A stretch of 64,000 bases of DNA from Chrysomallon squamiferum (lineage: Eukaryota; Mollusca; Gastropoda; Neomphalida; Peltospiridae). Of the stretch, positions 48,294 to 64,000 are shown piece by piece. The notes below the pieces were generated by a model. It was not told the DNA's origin. It worked only from the letters and a program-made list of their open reading frames with translations, and did no database searches. Position numbers and translations under genes: made by a program. Every line of letters begins with the position of its first letter. Within the stretch, counting starts at the first letter, position 1. The stretch is taken from positions 28,673,822 through 28,737,821 of the forward strand of contig CM022671.1 of NCBI GenBank assembly GCA_012295275.1, in the 5' to 3' direction.

Positions 48294-50090
48294 GTGGTTA
48301 AAATATGGTTAATTTGATGTTTGACATAAAGAAAAATTAGATTTTTAATGATCTTGATGAATATTCATAAACATTTTACCTATTTTTATTTCTCCTTATA
48401 TTTATTTATTTATAAGTAGCTGCATTCAAAATTTTATGACGTCTGAATACATGAATATGACGAGAACATTTTTAAATTGTTTCAAATCACTTTAAGTATT
48501 TGTTACTGTTGGCAGAATAACCTACATACATTTTTATCTACATCAAAATAATTATTTTATTTATAGCAACCAATATTGGATAATAATAAGCATGCATGAA
48601 TGGCGACCAACATTTTAAATATTGATTGGGAAATTTTAATTTTTTAAAAATAGATTTAAATAAGCATATTACCTAGTAAATTCGTGATAGTTAGCTTAAG
48701 AAAGATTTATTCAGTGTTTTCTCAATTTTTTAATGTTCTTATTTATTGTTAATTAAAAAAATAAAATTATAATAATAAATAAATAATGCATCCATGCACT
48801 TTATTATTAGGAAACATTGGTTGCTGTTAAGAATTAAAACAAACAATTTAATGTATACATAGTATATTTATACAGTCTGTTTATATTTATTTTCTTCGGT
48901 TGTGATAATGGTTGAATGATTGACAAGCTATTCAAGTTAACCAAGGGATAAATTTACACATTGGTGAATAGTATTGATAAAAATGATGGGATCTTTTGTT
49001 TTTAAAATTCCATTTTATTATCAGATTTTTATCAAGTTTGATTTCTGTATTTGTAATCCTGCATATAAAATTGGGAATTACTGTTGCCATACTGGCTTTT
49101 TATGTAACAGTTGTACCAAACTGATGCAGTCACAGTTTTATTAAATGTTATATAAATACATGACTTAAACAGAAAGTAAATAAATAAAAATAAATTTATG
49201 AATCTTCTATAACCCAAAATGAAGAAATTAGTTGTCTGCTCAGTATTTTCTGTGATTATAAATATTCAAACAAAGAATATTTACTTTATTCAAGAAAAGT
49301 ATATAAAATAACAGAAAGTATAAAAAATGTTAAAAAAATTAAATAAAAAATTGCTTATATATTATAAAACTTTTTGACATTTACAGAAGCAGGAAACGTT
49401 AATAATCTGTTTAATAATTAATTTGCATGTTCTGTATGAGCTGGAAAAAAAATCACATTCATTGGTGGTCATTGTTATAAATTGTTCTGTAAATAATTAC
49501 TGATGTTTATTTATCAGTTTAATTTTATGTTTATTGTTTCTGATCATGTCAGAAATTGGGACTGTACATATCTTTTTGGTGTATTCTCTATCTACCTGTA
49601 CATAAATGGTATATAAATTATTTTATATAAACATGGTGTTGTTGTTTTTGTAAGAAAATATAATTATTAAAATATATTTATGTATTAGGAAAACATAAGT
49701 AATTGGTGACTTTTTTAAGAATAAAATTAAATTTTGTAAAATTCATCAGCGAAAGATTAATAGTTTTAAGAAAAACCTTCATACATAGATAGACCATTTT
49801 TTTCAGTTCCGATTTTGGTTTCTTTTTACATGGCTACATAACCGATGTAAATTTTCTGGATGTTAAAATGTTGCCAAAAAATGGCTAATACTTGAATTTT
49901 TATTCTTTCTGACTAAATATTGTCTTGTGTTTCTGGGAACATTGGTGCTGTCACAATTTTATAGCATGTTGAGAAAAAAGGTTATATAAAAATACCACAT
50001 GGTTTGCCTTAAATGATACATACTTGTAGATTAAACCATGTTTGCTACATTCCTTTGTTAACACATCAGATTTGAATGTTAGTGTTTATT
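46441..50090. other. GOSR1 3' UTR / intergenic to the converging CENP-V-like gene
   Basis: 3.6 kb of AT-rich sequence without coding signal. Part is presumably GOSR1 3' UTR, but I could not fix the cleavage site. 46690-46735 and 46838-46880 share a CCAACCATTTTGCTCT block. (ATT)n at 48247-48294. Confidence 0.55.
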
Positions 50091-61583
<11,493 letters not shown>

Positions 61584-61705
61584 AAAATGAGTGAGCTGAC
61601 CGTTCCTAATTGCGTAGTAATAGTATTAACAATGCTAAACAGACAAGAACAACAAATATGAATTAATTTTATTTTCAATCAATCTGTATAAACCATATCA
61701 CACAA

Positions 61706-61741
<36 letters not shown>

Positions 61742-61974
61742 CGGGACATATTAGCAATATTTTTTGTCATATAGCTGGTTTAGGACACACACAAACACAC
61801 ACACAGATTCTACTAACATTATTGTTCATTTCAGTAGAGTAGTATTTTGCTGTTTTGTTAAGCAATGGCTATATATTATCCTGATATAAACTATATGGAA
61901 AATGAATGTGATTAATATAATTACAGGTGTTTCTGGTTTTCTTTTCCCTGTTTTTCCTTTTATTATTTTTTTAA

Positions 61975-64000
<2,026 letters not shown>

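Overview
The window looks like animal nuclear DNA. It is very AT-rich, with long (CT)n/(GA)n and (ATT)n microsatellites, intron-split genes with GT-AG junctions, LINE and DNA transposons, and Pol III tRNA genes. A lophotrochozoan, probably a mollusc, is my best guess, but that rests on overall character and not on a decisive marker. There is one 200-N assembly gap at 19729-19928.

Layout. 1-5956: end of a tRNA-Val array, with a near full-length Tx1-like LINE inserted in a tRNA-Val(CAC) gene. 8208-9351 (-): a two-exon secreted 14-cysteine peptide gene. 11788-16254 (+): a seven-exon short-chain dehydrogenase of 15-hydroxyprostaglandin dehydrogenase type (265 aa). 18001-19728: two kinds of tandem repeat running into the gap. 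19929-37556: a tRNA-Val array with CAC, TAC and AAC isoacceptors, repeatedly invaded by the same LINE. 38990-46440 (+): GOSR1, a Golgi SNARE, nine exons including a 21-nt microexon. 50091-52236 (-): a four-exon CENP-V/GFA-domain gene. 55386-61583 (+): an eight-exon secreted, probably GPI-anchored alpha-carbonic anhydrase.

Main discovery. The LINE is site-specific for tRNA-Val genes. Every preserved 3' junction places its poly(A) directly before the same base of the tRNA (between nucleotides 21 and 22), whatever the anticodon. The near full-length copy has an 89-bp target-site duplication that regenerates a complete tRNA gene plus its terminator upstream of the LINE. A 104-bp copy has a 16-bp duplication.

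The same target also holds a 2.2-kb A-tailed insertion (26744-28944) that is not LINE sequence. It is a processed mRNA copy carrying two intact small ORFs on one strand: a SMIM4/UQCC5-like protein and a BRAWNIN/UQCC6-like protein, the pair encoded by the bicistronic sloth1/sloth2 transcript in Drosophila. A LINE that parasitises tRNA-Val genes therefore appears to have retrotransposed a host bicistronic complex III assembly mRNA into the same tRNA site.

The three anticodon types are arranged as a repeated cassette (CAC and TAC on one strand, AAC on the other) with conserved spacers, (CT)n tracts and minisatellites. Part of the cassette is present in inverted orientation at the left edge of the window.
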